Shown here piece after piece: positions 17,460-26,573 of a stretch of DNA of 51,005 nucleotides. Below the pieces are notes generated by a model that saw nothing but the letters and a program-made list of their open reading frames with translations, was not told the origin of the DNA and did not search any database. Positions within the stretch are counted from its first letter, which is position 1. Each line of letters opens with the position of its first letter. A program made the translations under genes and the position numbers. Source of the DNA: Acetobacteraceae bacterium (GTDB lineage: Bacteria; Pseudomonadota; Alphaproteobacteria; Acetobacterales; Acetobacteraceae); the NCBI GenBank assembly GCA_019750475.1, contig JAIEOO010000147.1, forward strand, positions 1 through 51,005. The letters are read 5' to 3'.

Positions 17460-18212
17460 ATGACGGGGAAGGTCGCGGTCGTCACGGGGGCCGGCACGGG
17501 CATCGGGCGCAGCGTCGCGCTGGGGCTGCTGGGGGCGGGCTACCGCGTGGCACTCGCCGGGCGTCGCCAGGACCCGCTGGAAGAGACGGCGGGCCTCGCC
17601 GGTGCCAATGCCGCGAATGCCCTACCGCTCGCGACGGATGTCGGTGACCCTGCCTCGGTCGCTTCGCTGTTCGAGGCGGTGCAGGCGAAGTGGGGTCGGC
17701 TCGACCTGCTGTTCAACAACGCGGGGCTGAACGCGCCCGGCGTGCTGTTCGAAGACCTGCCTTACGACAAATGGGCCGAGATCGTGCAGGTGAACCTGAC
17801 GGGCAGCTTCCTCTGCGCCCAGCACGCCTTCCGCATGATGAAGGGCCAGTCGCCGCAGGGTGGCCGCATCATCAACAACGGCTCGATCAGCGCCCATGCG
17901 CCGCGCCCGGACAGCGCGCCCTACACCGCGACGAAGCACGCCATCACGGGCCTGACGAAGTCCCTCGCGCTCGACGGCCGCAAGTACAACATCGCCGCCG
18001 GCCAGGTGGATATCGGCAATGCCGCGACGCCCATGACCCAGCGCATGCAGCGCGGCGTGAAGCAGGCGAATCTCGAGGTGAAGGTCGAGCCCACGATGAA
18101 CGTGGACAACGTGGGCAAGGCCATCCTGTTCATGGACAGCCTCGACCTCGAGGCGAACGTCCTGTTCATGACCATCAAGGCGACGGCCATGCCCTTCGAG
18201 GGGCGCGGCTGA
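17460..18212 (+). CDS. SDR family oxidoreductase
   Basis: [35 protein letters not shown] (TGxxxGIG), NNAG, YTATKHA. Confidence 0.93.
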   Translation: MTGKVAVVTGAGTGIGRSVALGLLGAGYRVALAGRRQDPLEETAGLAGANAANALPLATDVGDPASVASLFEAVQAKWGRLDLLFNNAGLNAPGVLFEDLPYDKWAEIVQVNLTGSFLCAQHAFRMMKGQSPQGGRIINNGSISAHAPRPDSAPYTATKHAITGLTKSLALDGRKYNIAAGQVDIGNAATPMTQRMQRGVKQANLEVKVEPTMNVDNVGKAILFMDSLDLEANVLFMTIKATAMPFEGRG

Positions 18213-18214
18213 CC

Positions 18215-18252
18215 GCGCGTCGAGGGGCGCGTCAGCGCCCCTCGAAACGCGC
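18215..18252. terminator. Bidirectional hairpin between convergent SDR and enoyl-CoA hydratase genes
   Basis: TCGAGGGGCGC-GTCA-GCGCCCCTCGA (11 bp perfect) flanked by GCGCG/CGCGC extension. Confidence 0.55.
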
Positions 18253-19032
18253 CTCCCGCTTCTCCAGCATGGCGTTCACCGCCTCCCGGTGATCTTCCGT
18301 CTCCTGCGCGATGGCCTGGTAGGCCGCGCTCATCTCGAGCAGCGAGGGCAGCGACAAGTGCTGCCCCTCGCGCAGCAGCCGCTTCGTCATGCGCAGCACG
18401 CCCGGCGGGTTGCGCGTGATGCGCGCGGCGAGCGCCCGTGCCGCGCCCATCAGATCGCCATGCGGCACCACGCGGCTGACGAGCCGCGCGGCCAGCGCCT
18501 GCTCGGCGTTCAGGGGGTCCCCCGTGAAGGACATCTCCGCCGCCAGGGAGAGGCCCACCGCGCGGGGCAGCAGCCACGCCCCGCCATCGCCGGGGACGAT
18601 GCCGACGCGGACGAAGCTCTCGGCGAAGACCGCCTTGTCCGAGGCGACGCGGATGTCGCACATGCAGGCGAGGTCGAGCCCGGCGCCGATCGCCGGACCG
18701 TTCACCGCCGCGATGGTCGGGACGTCGAGCTCCCACAGCGCGAGCGGGATGCGCTGGATCCCGCGCCGGTAGTTCTCCCGCATCCGGTACGGCCCGTCGG
18801 CCTCCATGATGCCGGTGCGGTCGCGCATGCCCTTCACGTCGCCGCCGGCGCAGAAGGCCGGGTCGGCGCCCGTCACGATGACGCAGCGCACGCCCTCGTC
18901 CCGCGCGATCCGGCGGCAGGCGGCTTCCACCTCGTCGCAATCCGCGAAGGAGGAGATGGCGTTGCGCCGCGCCGGCGCGTCGAGGGTGAGCGTGACGAGG
19001 TGCCCGTCCTGCTCGTACTTCACGAAGCTCAT
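18232..19032 (-). CDS. Enoyl-CoA hydratase/isomerase family protein
   Basis: MSFVKYEQDGHLVTLTLDAPARRNAISSF… CAGGDVKGM… AAVNGPAIGAGLDLACMCDIRVAS. Confidence 0.93.
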   Translation of the reverse strand: MSFVKYEQDGHLVTLTLDAPARRNAISSFADCDEVEAACRRIARDEGVRCVIVTGADPAFCAGGDVKGMRDRTGIMEADGPYRMRENYRRGIQRIPLALWELDVPTIAAVNGPAIGAGLDLACMCDIRVASDKAVFAESFVRVGIVPGDGGAWLLPRAVGLSLAAEMSFTGDPLNAEQALAARLVSRVVPHGDLMGAARALAARITRNPPGVLRMTKRLLREGQHLSLPSLLEMSAAYQAIAQETEDHREAVNAMLEKREARFEGR

Positions 19033-20000
19033 GCGACATCCCTTGCCGTGAGGTCGGGCCAGAGCGCGGCGCCGCCGCGGGCGAGGACGTCGCGCCCCAC
19101 CTCCTCCGCCCAGCTCTTCTCGTTGCCGCCCTCGTCCCGCCACGCCCACAAGCGGCGCGTCAGGCGATGCAGCTCGTGCTCCTCGGTGATCCCCATGGCG
19201 GCGAAGACCTGATGCGCCGTCGCGGCGCCGAGGGTCGCGGCCTCGCCGGCCACGATCTTCGCGCAGGCGATCTCGAAGGCGGCCCCGTCCAGCCCGCGCG
19301 CGTCCGCCGCGCGTGCCGCCAGCGTGACCGCCGTGCCGGCCGCCGCGACCTCGCCCGCCATGGCGGCGAGCTGCTGCTGCACGGCCTGGAACCTGCCGAT
19401 GGGGCGGCCGAATTGCTGGCGTGTGTTGGCCCAGTCCACCGCGAGGGCCAGCGCCTTCTCCACCGCGCCGGCCATCTGCGCCGCCCGCAGCAGGGCGAGG
19501 CCGAAGCGGATGGCCCGCGGGCCGTGCCGGTCGGGCAGCGTGCCCTCGGCCAGGGCCGCGCCGGGATCCACCGCATCGCGCGGCTCCCGCGTCAGGTTCG
19601 TCCGCGCCGCCGCGAGGCGGTGGCGATGCAGCGCGACCGCGCCCAGCACGACATGCGCGGCGTCGCGGCCGAAGGGGACGGCGCTGGCGCTCGTCGCCAC
19701 CGTCAGCACGCCCGTGGGCGGCGCGACCCCGGCGGCGCCGAGCAGCCCCGCCCCCAGCATCGCCTCGCCCAGCGGGACCGGGGCGGCGTGCCGCCCGAGC
19801 GCGAGCCAGAGGGGCGCGGCTTCGGCGAAGCCCAGGCCCGCGCCGCCCAACCCCTCCGGGACGAGGGCGAGCGGCAGGCCCATGGCCTCCAGCTCGCCCC
19901 AGAGATCCGCGGCGAAGGCCCCAGCCTCGGCCGCGCGCAGCAGCTCCGGCGTGACCCGTGCGGCCAGCAGCCGGTCGAGCTGTTCGGCGATCTCGTTCAT
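19029..20000 (-). CDS. Acyl-CoA dehydrogenase-like subunit, apparently degenerate
   Basis: TRQQFGRPIGRFQAVQQQLAAMAGEV and AHQVFAAMGITEEHELHRLTRRLWAW; no EPxxGSD-type motif in the middle domain. Confidence 0.88.
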   Translation of the reverse strand: MNEIAEQLDRLLAARVTPELLRAAEAGAFAADLWGELEAMGLPLALVPEGLGGAGLGFAEAAPLWLALGRHAAPVPLGEAMLGAGLLGAAGVAPPTGVLTVATSASAVPFGRDAAHVVLGAVALHRHRLAAARTNLTREPRDAVDPGAALAEGTLPDRHGPRAIRFGLALLRAAQMAGAVEKALALAVDWANTRQQFGRPIGRFQAVQQQLAAMAGEVAAAGTAVTLAARAADARGLDGAAFEIACAKIVAGEAATLGAATAHQVFAAMGITEEHELHRLTRRLWAWRDEGGNEKSWAEEVGRDVLARGGAALWPDLTARDVA

Positions 20001-21130
20001 CAGCGAAGCCCCAGGTCGCGCGCGATGATCCCGCGCAGGATCTCCCGGGTTCCGCCGCGCAGGCTGAAGGTGGGCGCCATGGCGGCGAGCATGTCGAGGA
20101 GGCGCCGCAACCCCTCGGGGAGGTCCTCGGCGTGGAACAGCTCCCGCAGGCGCTCGGGCAGCGCCTGCTCGAAGCTGTTGCCCGCATCCTTCACGAGGGC
20201 CGCCTCGACATTGGGCAGGCCGCCCGCCGCGAGCTGCCCGGCCACGGACCAGGACATGCCGCGCAGCGCGTGCAGCCGGGCGACCATCCGCCCCACGGTC
20301 TGCTCTGCGCCGCCGGTCCCCCGCAGCGCCTCGACCGCATCCACCAGCGCCGGGAAGGAGGACAGCACGCGGTCCGGCCCGCTGCGCTCGAAGGCGAGTT
20401 CGCTCGTCGCCTGGGCCCAGCCCTTGCCCTCGGCGCCGATCAGGGCGTCGGCGGGAAGCTCCACGCCGTCGAAGGTGACCTCGTTGAAGCTGTCGGCGCC
20501 GGCGATGTCGCGGATCGGGCGGATGGTGATGCCCGGCGTCGTCAGATCCACCAGGAACTGGGACAGGCCCGCCTGGCGCGGCCCGCCCTCGGGCGCCGGC
20601 GCCGTGCGGACGAGGGCGATCATGTGGTCGCTCTTGTGCGCGAAGGTCGTCCAGATCTTCCGCCCGTTCAGCACCCAGCCCTGCCCCCGGCGCTCGGCAT
20701 TGCTGCGGAGCGCCGCCAGGTCGCTCCCCGCCTCGGGCTCCGACAGGCCGATGCAGAAGGCGAGCGTCCCGGCGGCAATGCCGGGCAGGATGCGGCGCTT
20801 CACCTCCTCCGATGCCAGGCGGAGGATCAGCGGGCCCGACTGCCGGTCGCCGATCCAGTGCGCACCGACGGGCGCGCCGGCGGCCAGCAACTCCTCCAGC
20901 ACCACGTTCCGCTCGAGGAAGCTGCGCTCATGCCCGCCATAGGCGCGCGGCCAGCACATGCCGATCCAGCCGCGCGCGCCGAGCGCCTCCGAGAAGGCCC
21001 GGTCGAACCCCATCCAGGAGCGCGCGCGGATCTCGGGCGTCCAGCGCGGGGCCCAGTCCTGAAGGAAGGCGCGGACCTCGCCGCGCAGCGCGGAGGCCTC
21101 GGCGGGGAGGGTCGGCAGGTCGAAGCGCAT
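20000..21130 (-). CDS. Acyl-CoA dehydrogenase family protein
   Basis: CIGLSEPEAGSDLAALRSNAERRGQGWVLNGRKIWTTFAHKSDHMIALVRT; start at MRFDLPTLPAEASALRGEVRAFLQDW. Confidence 0.92.
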   Translation of the reverse strand: MRFDLPTLPAEASALRGEVRAFLQDWAPRWTPEIRARSWMGFDRAFSEALGARGWIGMCWPRAYGGHERSFLERNVVLEELLAAGAPVGAHWIGDRQSGPLILRLASEEVKRRILPGIAAGTLAFCIGLSEPEAGSDLAALRSNAERRGQGWVLNGRKIWTTFAHKSDHMIALVRTAPAPEGGPRQAGLSQFLVDLTTPGITIRPIRDIAGADSFNEVTFDGVELPADALIGAEGKGWAQATSELAFERSGPDRVLSSFPALVDAVEALRGTGGAEQTVGRMVARLHALRGMSWSVAGQLAAGGLPNVEAALVKDAGNSFEQALPERLRELFHAEDLPEGLRRLLDMLAAMAPTFSLRGGTREILRGIIARDLGLR

Positions 21131-21233
21131 GGGCCGCGGAGGCTGCTGCCGGGGCCTTCCCGGCGCAACCCCCCTTCCCTTCCCCGCCGCCATCCATAGT
21201 TTGGCACCCGACACAAAGCGGGAGAGAGCGGAC

Positions 21234-23537
21234 ATGGAAAAATTCGGGATCGGCCAGCCCGTGCGCCGCAAGGAGGATTCGCGCCTGCTGACCGGCCGCG
21301 GCACCTACACGGACGACATCAACCGTCCGGGCCAGCTGCACGCCGTCATCCTGCGCAGCCCGCACGCCCATGCCCGGATCCTCTCGATCGACACGGCCGA
21401 AGCCGAGGCGGCCCCGGGGGTCGTCACCGTCCTGACGGTGACCGATGCCGAGCAGGACGGGCTCGGGCTGTTCCCGGTGATGGTCGAGGTGCCGGGCGTC
21501 GGCGGCGAGAAGCTCTGGTGCCCGCCCCGGCCGATCCTCGCCAAGGGGGCCGTGCGCTTCGTCGGCGACCCGGTGGCCCTGATCGTGGCCGAGACGCGCG
21601 CCCAGGCCCAGGACGCGGCCGAGCTCGTCATGGTGGACTACGACATCCTTCCCGCGGTCACCGACACGGCCGGCGCCCTCGACGCCGACGCGCCGCTCGT
21701 CTGGCCGGAGCGCGGCAGCAACCTCTGCGTCCATTGGTCGAGCGGGCGCGAGCAGCAGGCGGAGGAGGCCTTCGCCCAGGCCGCGCGCACGGTCCGCGTC
21801 TCGCTCGTGAACAACCGCTTGGTCGGCAACCCGATGGAACCGCGCGTGGCCATCGGCGAGTATGACGCGGCCGCCGACCGCTTCACCTTGCATTCGCCGA
21901 CGCAGGGCGTGGTCCGGGTTCAGGAGGGCCTCGCCAAGTTCATCTTCAACGTCCCGAAGGACAAGCTGCGCGTCATCTCTCCCGATGTGGGCGGCGGCTT
22001 CGGCTTGCGGGGCAAGCTCTTCCCCGAGAGCGCGATGGTGCTCTGGGCCGCGAAGCGCCTCGGCCGCCCCGTGAAGTGGCGCGCCGACCGGACCGAGACC
22101 TTCCTGTGCGACCCGCATGGCCGCGACCACGTGACCGAGGCCGAGATGGCCTTCGACGCGGAAGCGAAGATCCTGGGCATGAAGGTGCGGACCATCGCGG
22201 CGATGGGCGCCTATCTGTTCGATTTCGGCCCGCGCATCCCGACCGTCGCCGGCGGCCGAATCCAGGGTACCGTCTACGACATGCAGGCGGTGAACGTGCA
22301 GGTGCGCTGCGCCTTCACGAACACGGTCCCGACCGACGCCTATCGCGGTGCCGGCCGCCCCGAGACCGCCTATGTCATCGAGCGGCTGCTCGACGCCGGC
22401 GCCGTCGCGTTCGGCCTCACGCGCGAGGAGATCCGCGCCCGCAACTACGTCAAGCCGGAGCAGATCCCCTACGTGAACTGCGCCGGCAACGCCCTCGACA
22501 GCGGCCGCTTCGAGGAAACGCAGCAGATGGCGCTCAAGCTCGCGGATTGGGACGGCTTCGCCGCGCGCCGGGCGGAGAGCGCCGCGCGCGGCAAGCTCCG
22601 CGGTCGCGGCATCGGCTACTTCATCGAGGCCTCGGGCGGCCAGCCGGCCGAATGGGCGCGCATCCGCGTGACGCCGGAGGGCGACGCCCTCGTCCATGTC
22701 GGGACCTTCAACCACGGCCAGGGCCACGAGACGGCCTACGCCCAGGTGGTGCATGAGCGGCTCGGCATCGCCTTTGACCGCATCCGCCTCGTCCAGGGCG
22801 ATTCCGACGTGGTGCCGCAGGGCGGCGGCACCGGCGGGTCCCGCTCCTCGCAGATGGGGGGCGTGGCGGTTGCGCGCACGTCGCTCAAGGTGCTCGACAA
22901 GGCGAAGCTCATCGCCTCGCATCTGCTGGAATGCGCCGAGGCCGACGTGGAGGCCGAACCCGGCGCCTTCCGCATCGCCGGCACCGACCGCAGCGTGACC
23001 TGGGACGCCGTCGCGGCCGCCGCGGGCGCGAACGGCCTGCCGGCCCTCGACGAAGAGCTGCTCTACAAGCGCGACACCGAGTGCAACTTCCCCAATGGCT
23101 GCCACGTGGCCGAGGTGGAGGTGGACCCCGACACCGGCGAGGCGCGGGTGGTGCGCTACGCCGCGGTGGACGACGTGGGCGTGCCGCTCAACCCCATGCT
23201 GGTGCATGGCCAGTGCCATGGCGGCATCGCCAGCGGCATCGGCCAGGCGATCTACGAACACGCGCGCTACGAGGACGGGTCGGGCCAGTTCCTCACCGCG
23301 ACCTTCCAGGATTACTGCCTGCCCCGCGCCGGCGACCTGCCGGATTTCGAGGTCGGGCTGAACGTCGTCCCCTGCCCGTCCAACGACCTCGGCGTGAAGG
23401 GCGCCGGCGAGGGCGGTTCCTGCGGGGCACCGCCGGCCGTGGTCGGCGCGCTGTGCGACGCCCTCGGAGTCGTCCATCTGGACATGCCGCTGACGCCGGA
23501 GCGCGTCTGGCGCGCCCTGCAGCCAGCGCGGAGCTGA
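21234..23537 (+). CDS. Xanthine dehydrogenase family protein, molybdopterin-binding (CoxL-like) subunit
   Basis: GIGQPVRRKEDSRLLTGRGTYTDDI; DVGGGFGLRGKLFPE; TDAYRGAGRPETAYVIERL; GVKGAGEGGSCGAPPAVVGAL. Start ATG 21234. Confidence 0.93.
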   Translation: MEKFGIGQPVRRKEDSRLLTGRGTYTDDINRPGQLHAVILRSPHAHARILSIDTAEAEAAPGVVTVLTVTDAEQDGLGLFPVMVEVPGVGGEKLWCPPRPILAKGAVRFVGDPVALIVAETRAQAQDAAELVMVDYDILPAVTDTAGALDADAPLVWPERGSNLCVHWSSGREQQAEEAFAQAARTVRVSLVNNRLVGNPMEPRVAIGEYDAAADRFTLHSPTQGVVRVQEGLAKFIFNVPKDKLRVISPDVGGGFGLRGKLFPESAMVLWAAKRLGRPVKWRADRTETFLCDPHGRDHVTEAEMAFDAEAKILGMKVRTIAAMGAYLFDFGPRIPTVAGGRIQGTVYDMQAVNVQVRCAFTNTVPTDAYRGAGRPETAYVIERLLDAGAVAFGLTREEIRARNYVKPEQIPYVNCAGNALDSGRFEETQQMALKLADWDGFAARRAESAARGKLRGRGIGYFIEASGGQPAEWARIRVTPEGDALVHVGTFNHGQGHETAYAQVVHERLGIAFDRIRLVQGDSDVVPQGGGTGGSRSSQMGGVAVARTSLKVLDKAKLIASHLLECAEADVEAEPGAFRIAGTDRSVTWDAVAAAAGANGLPALDEELLYKRDTECNFPNGCHVAEVEVDPDTGEARVVRYAAVDDVGVPLNPMLVHGQCHGGIASGIGQAIYEHARYEDGSGQFLTATFQDYCLPRAGDLPDFEVGLNVVPCPSNDLGVKGAGEGGSCGAPPAVVGALCDALGVVHLDMPLTPERVWRALQPARS

Positions 23538-23614
23538 GCCCGGCGGAGGCGGGGTCTTCCTTGACTTCCCCGCCCCCCTCGGCCAAGGCCGGGGCCCGCA
23601 CCGGAGCAGACATC

Positions 23615-24427
23615 TTGTACCGCGTTGACGCCGATCAGCCGCGGCGCCTGTCCACGGCGCTCGCCGATATCCGCCAGGGCACCGCCTCCTGGCGGCTGGC
23701 CTGGGAATTGGCCCGGCTCGACCTCAAGAACCGCTACCGCGGCTCGGTGCTCGGGCCCTTCTGGATCACCCTCTCGACGCTCGTGATGCTCGTGGGCCTG
23801 GGCTTCCTCTACGCCCGCCTGTTCAACCTGCCGCTCACCGACTACCTGCCGCATCTCGCGGTCAGCCTCGTGGTCTGGCAGGTGCTCAGCACCGCCTTCG
23901 TCGAGGGCTGCGGAACGATGACGACGAATGCCGGCATCATCCGGCAGATGCGGCTGCCCTTCAGCCTGCACGTGCTGCGCGCCGTGCTGCGCAGCCTGAT
24001 CGTGGCCGCGCACAGCCTTCCGCTGCTGGCCCTCGTCTTCCTGGCCCTGTGGCGCGCGCCCTCCGCCGAGGCGCCGCAGGCGCTTTTCGGCCTCGTCCTG
24101 ATCGCGGTCAACATGGCCTCGGCGGCGCTGTTCCTCGGCATGGTGTGCGCGCGCTTCCGCGACGTGACGCAGATCGTCGCGAGCCTCATGCAGTTCGCCT
24201 TCTTCGTCACGCCGATCATCTGGAAGCCGCAGCTTCTCGGCGACCAGGCGGTCTGGCTCCCGCTCAACCCCTTCTACGCCATCCTCGAGACGGTGCGCGG
24301 CCCGCTGATCGCGGGCGGCGCCGATGCCGCCGTCTGGGTCGCGGCGGTGCTCTACACCGCCGGCTTCGCGGCGTTGGCGGTCGCCTTCTTCGCCCGCTTC
24401 CGCGGCCGCCTCGCCTTCTGGGTCTGA
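23615..24427 (+). CDS. ABC transporter permease (ABC-2 type, polysaccharide export, Wzm-like)
   Basis: ARLDLKNRYRGSVLGPFWITLSTLVMLVGLGFLYARLF… ASLMQFAFFVTPIIWKPQLL… NPFYAILETVRGPLI. TTG start with GGAG upstream is inferred. Confidence 0.88.
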   Translation: MYRVDADQPRRLSTALADIRQGTASWRLAWELARLDLKNRYRGSVLGPFWITLSTLVMLVGLGFLYARLFNLPLTDYLPHLAVSLVVWQVLSTAFVEGCGTMTTNAGIIRQMRLPFSLHVLRAVLRSLIVAAHSLPLLALVFLALWRAPSAEAPQALFGLVLIAVNMASAALFLGMVCARFRDVTQIVASLMQFAFFVTPIIWKPQLLGDQAVWLPLNPFYAILETVRGPLIAGGADAAVWVAAVLYTAGFAALAVAFFARFRGRLAFWV

Positions 24428-24433
24428 CGCGGC

Positions 24434-25252
24434 ATGTCGCACATCAAGGCCCGGGGGCTTTCCATCGACTTCCCGCTGTACCACCTCGGCGCGCGGAGCC
24501 TGAAGAAGCGCCTCCTCGCCAGCGCCCGGGTCCGCCTGCGGCGGGACGAAGCCGCGCACGAGATGAACGCCCACACGACCGACCGCGTGACCCGTCGCGT
24601 CGGCGGCGAGGTGGTCGAGGACGCCGCGCACCGGGTCGTCGTCTCGGCCCTGCGCGACCTCACCTTCGAGATCCGCAAGGGCGAGCGTGTGGGGCTGGTG
24701 GGGCACAACGGCGCCGGCAAGACGACGCTGCTGCGGACCCTGGCCGGCGTGTTCGAGCCGGTGGGCGGCTTCCTGGAGGTTTCCGGCGAGGTCGGCAGCC
24801 TGATCGACGCGACCGCGGGCCTCGACGTCGAGAGCACGGGGCGGGAGAACATCCGCCTCGCCGGGCTGTTCCGGGGCCTCGATGCCGCCGGGATCGCGCG
24901 GCTGGAGGAGGAGGCGGGCAGCTTTTCCGGCCTCGCGGAATTCCTCGACGTGCCGATCAAGGGCTATTCCAGCGGCATGCAGCTGCGCCTCGCCTTCGCG
25001 CTGATGACCGCATCCAGCCCGAACATCATCCTGATGGATGAATGGTTCCTCGCCGGGGACACGGCCTTCATGGAGAAGGCCGAGGCGCGGCTCACGGCGC
25101 TCGTCGGCGGCGCGGACATCGTCGTGCTCGCCTCGCACGACATGGCGGTGATCCGGCGCTGGTGCGACCGCGCCATCTGGCTCGAAGCCGGCCGCATCCG
25201 CGCCGACGGCCCGGTCGAGGAGGTGCTGGCCGCACGTGACGCCGCCAGCTGA
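24434..25252 (+). CDS. ABC transporter ATP-binding protein (polysaccharide export, Wzt-like)
   Basis: Walker A VGHNGAGKTTLLRTL; signature YSSGMQLRLAFALMT; Walker B NIILMDEW. Confidence 0.92.
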   Translation: MSHIKARGLSIDFPLYHLGARSLKKRLLASARVRLRRDEAAHEMNAHTTDRVTRRVGGEVVEDAAHRVVVSALRDLTFEIRKGERVGLVGHNGAGKTTLLRTLAGVFEPVGGFLEVSGEVGSLIDATAGLDVESTGRENIRLAGLFRGLDAAGIARLEEEAGSFSGLAEFLDVPIKGYSSGMQLRLAFALMTASSPNIILMDEWFLAGDTAFMEKAEARLTALVGGADIVVLASHDMAVIRRWCDRAIWLEAGRIRADGPVEEVLAARDAAS

Positions 25253-25253
25253 T

Positions 25254-25278
25254 CGAGGCGCCCGGATCGGCCGCCTCG
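25254..25278. terminator. Hairpin between convergent ABC ATPase and LLM oxidoreductase genes
   Basis: CGAGGCG-CCCGGATCGGC-CGCCTCG just after the TGA stop at 25250-25252. Confidence 0.4.
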
Positions 25279-25324
25279 CGTCCGCCGGCGCGGCGGGAGG
25301 GCACGGCAGCCTTGCGCGTGGGGG

Positions 25325-26521
25325 TCAGCCGGTCGGGCTGCGCTCCCGCAGCTTGAGCCGGTCCATCTCCGGCACGGCCTGCCCGGCCTCGACGAAGGCC
25401 TGCTTGAGGGCCTGCAGGTTGGGGGCGAAGATCCCCTCCCGGTTCGCGACGCACCACTCCCGGCTCTCGCTCGGCATCCGCAGCGATCCCTGGAAGCGCG
25501 GCATCACCCAGCGGGCGAAGAGCTCGTAGGAGCGGAAGGTCTGCTCGCGGTCGGCCCATTCATGGCTGCGGAAGAGGATGCCGCCGGCGCCGCCCTCGGT
25601 GAAGGCCAGCAGCCGCTCGATGCCCTTGGCGACCGTCTCGGGGCTGCCGACCAGCGTCGTCCCGGCGCGCAGCCCGTCGCCCAGCGGGTCCTCGCTGCGG
25701 GTCGGCGGGCGGCCGAGCGTCTCGCCGAAATAGGTCTCGGTCTCCAGGCGCTCGCCCACGCGGACCTCGCGCATCGCGCGCTCGTCATCCTCGGCGCAGT
25801 GCATGTTGACGACGAGGCGCCAATCGGCCCGGCTCATCCGGTTGCCGTGCCGCGCGGCTTCGGCCTCGGCCATGCGCCACTGCTCGGCGAGCTTCTGCGG
25901 CCCGCCCGGCAGGCCGGCCCCGAGCGAGATCAGCCCGCAGCCATGCTTCGCCGCCGCCAGCGCCCCGGCGGGCGTCGTGGAGGAGGCGACCGAGACCGGG
26001 AACCGCGGATGGCTGTAGGGGGCGAGGTGCAGCCGCGCTTGGCGCAGCTCGAACCAGTCGGTCTTCATCGTGACCGGCTCCTCGCAGCGCAGCAGCGCCA
26101 TGATGGCGGTCAGGGCCTCGTCCATGCGCCGCCGCTGGTCCTTCGCCTCGATCCCCATCATGTAGGCGTCCGACACCAGCGCGCCCGGCCCGCAGCCGAG
26201 CATGGTCCGGCCGCGCGACATGTGGTCGAGCTGGACGAAGCGCTGCGCGACGAGCAGCGGGTGATGATAGGGCAGGCTCGTGACGCCGGAGCCCAGGCGG
26301 ATGTGGCGGGTGCGCTCGAGTGCCGCGGCGATCAGGATCTCGGGGCTCGCGATGGTCTCCCAGCCGGCCGAGTGATGCTCGCCGATCCAGGCCTCGTCGA
26401 AGCCGAGCGCGTCGAGATGCGACAGCAGGTCGAGGTCGCGCCCCAGGGCGAGGGTCGGGTTGTCGCCCAGCCGGTGGAAGGGGGCGAGGAAGATCCCGAA
26501 CTGCAATCCGGCGTGGGCCAT
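25325..26521 (-). CDS. LLM class flavin-dependent oxidoreductase (luciferase-like)
   Basis: LQFGIFLAPFHRLGDNPTLALGRDLDLLSHLDALGFDEAWIGEHHSAGWETIASPEILIAAALERT; start MAHAGLQFG. Confidence 0.93.
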   Translation of the reverse strand: MAHAGLQFGIFLAPFHRLGDNPTLALGRDLDLLSHLDALGFDEAWIGEHHSAGWETIASPEILIAAALERTRHIRLGSGVTSLPYHHPLLVAQRFVQLDHMSRGRTMLGCGPGALVSDAYMMGIEAKDQRRRMDEALTAIMALLRCEEPVTMKTDWFELRQARLHLAPYSHPRFPVSVASSTTPAGALAAAKHGCGLISLGAGLPGGPQKLAEQWRMAEAEAARHGNRMSRADWRLVVNMHCAEDDERAMREVRVGERLETETYFGETLGRPPTRSEDPLGDGLRAGTTLVGSPETVAKGIERLLAFTEGGAGGILFRSHEWADREQTFRSYELFARWVMPRFQGSLRMPSESREWCVANREGIFAPNLQALKQAFVEAGQAVPEMDRLKLRERSPTG

Positions 26522-26573
26522 GGCGCATCCGTCCCTGTCGTTCGCGGCAGGCTGGAACTGGATCGCCGACCGG

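Noticed and set aside
21148-21164. GCCGGG-GCCTT-CCCGGC upstream of the divergent acyl-CoA dehydrogenase/XDH genes
   Set aside because: A 6-bp GC-only stem is expected by chance at this base composition.
20928-23477. 849-aa minus-strand ORF
   Set aside because: Antisense to the molybdopterin hydroxylase subunit; no recognisable motifs.
23548-23574. GGCGGGG-N13-CCCCGCC hairpin upstream of the ABC permease gene
   Set aside because: Only 7 bp with a long loop in GC-rich sequence; too weak to call a terminator with confidence.
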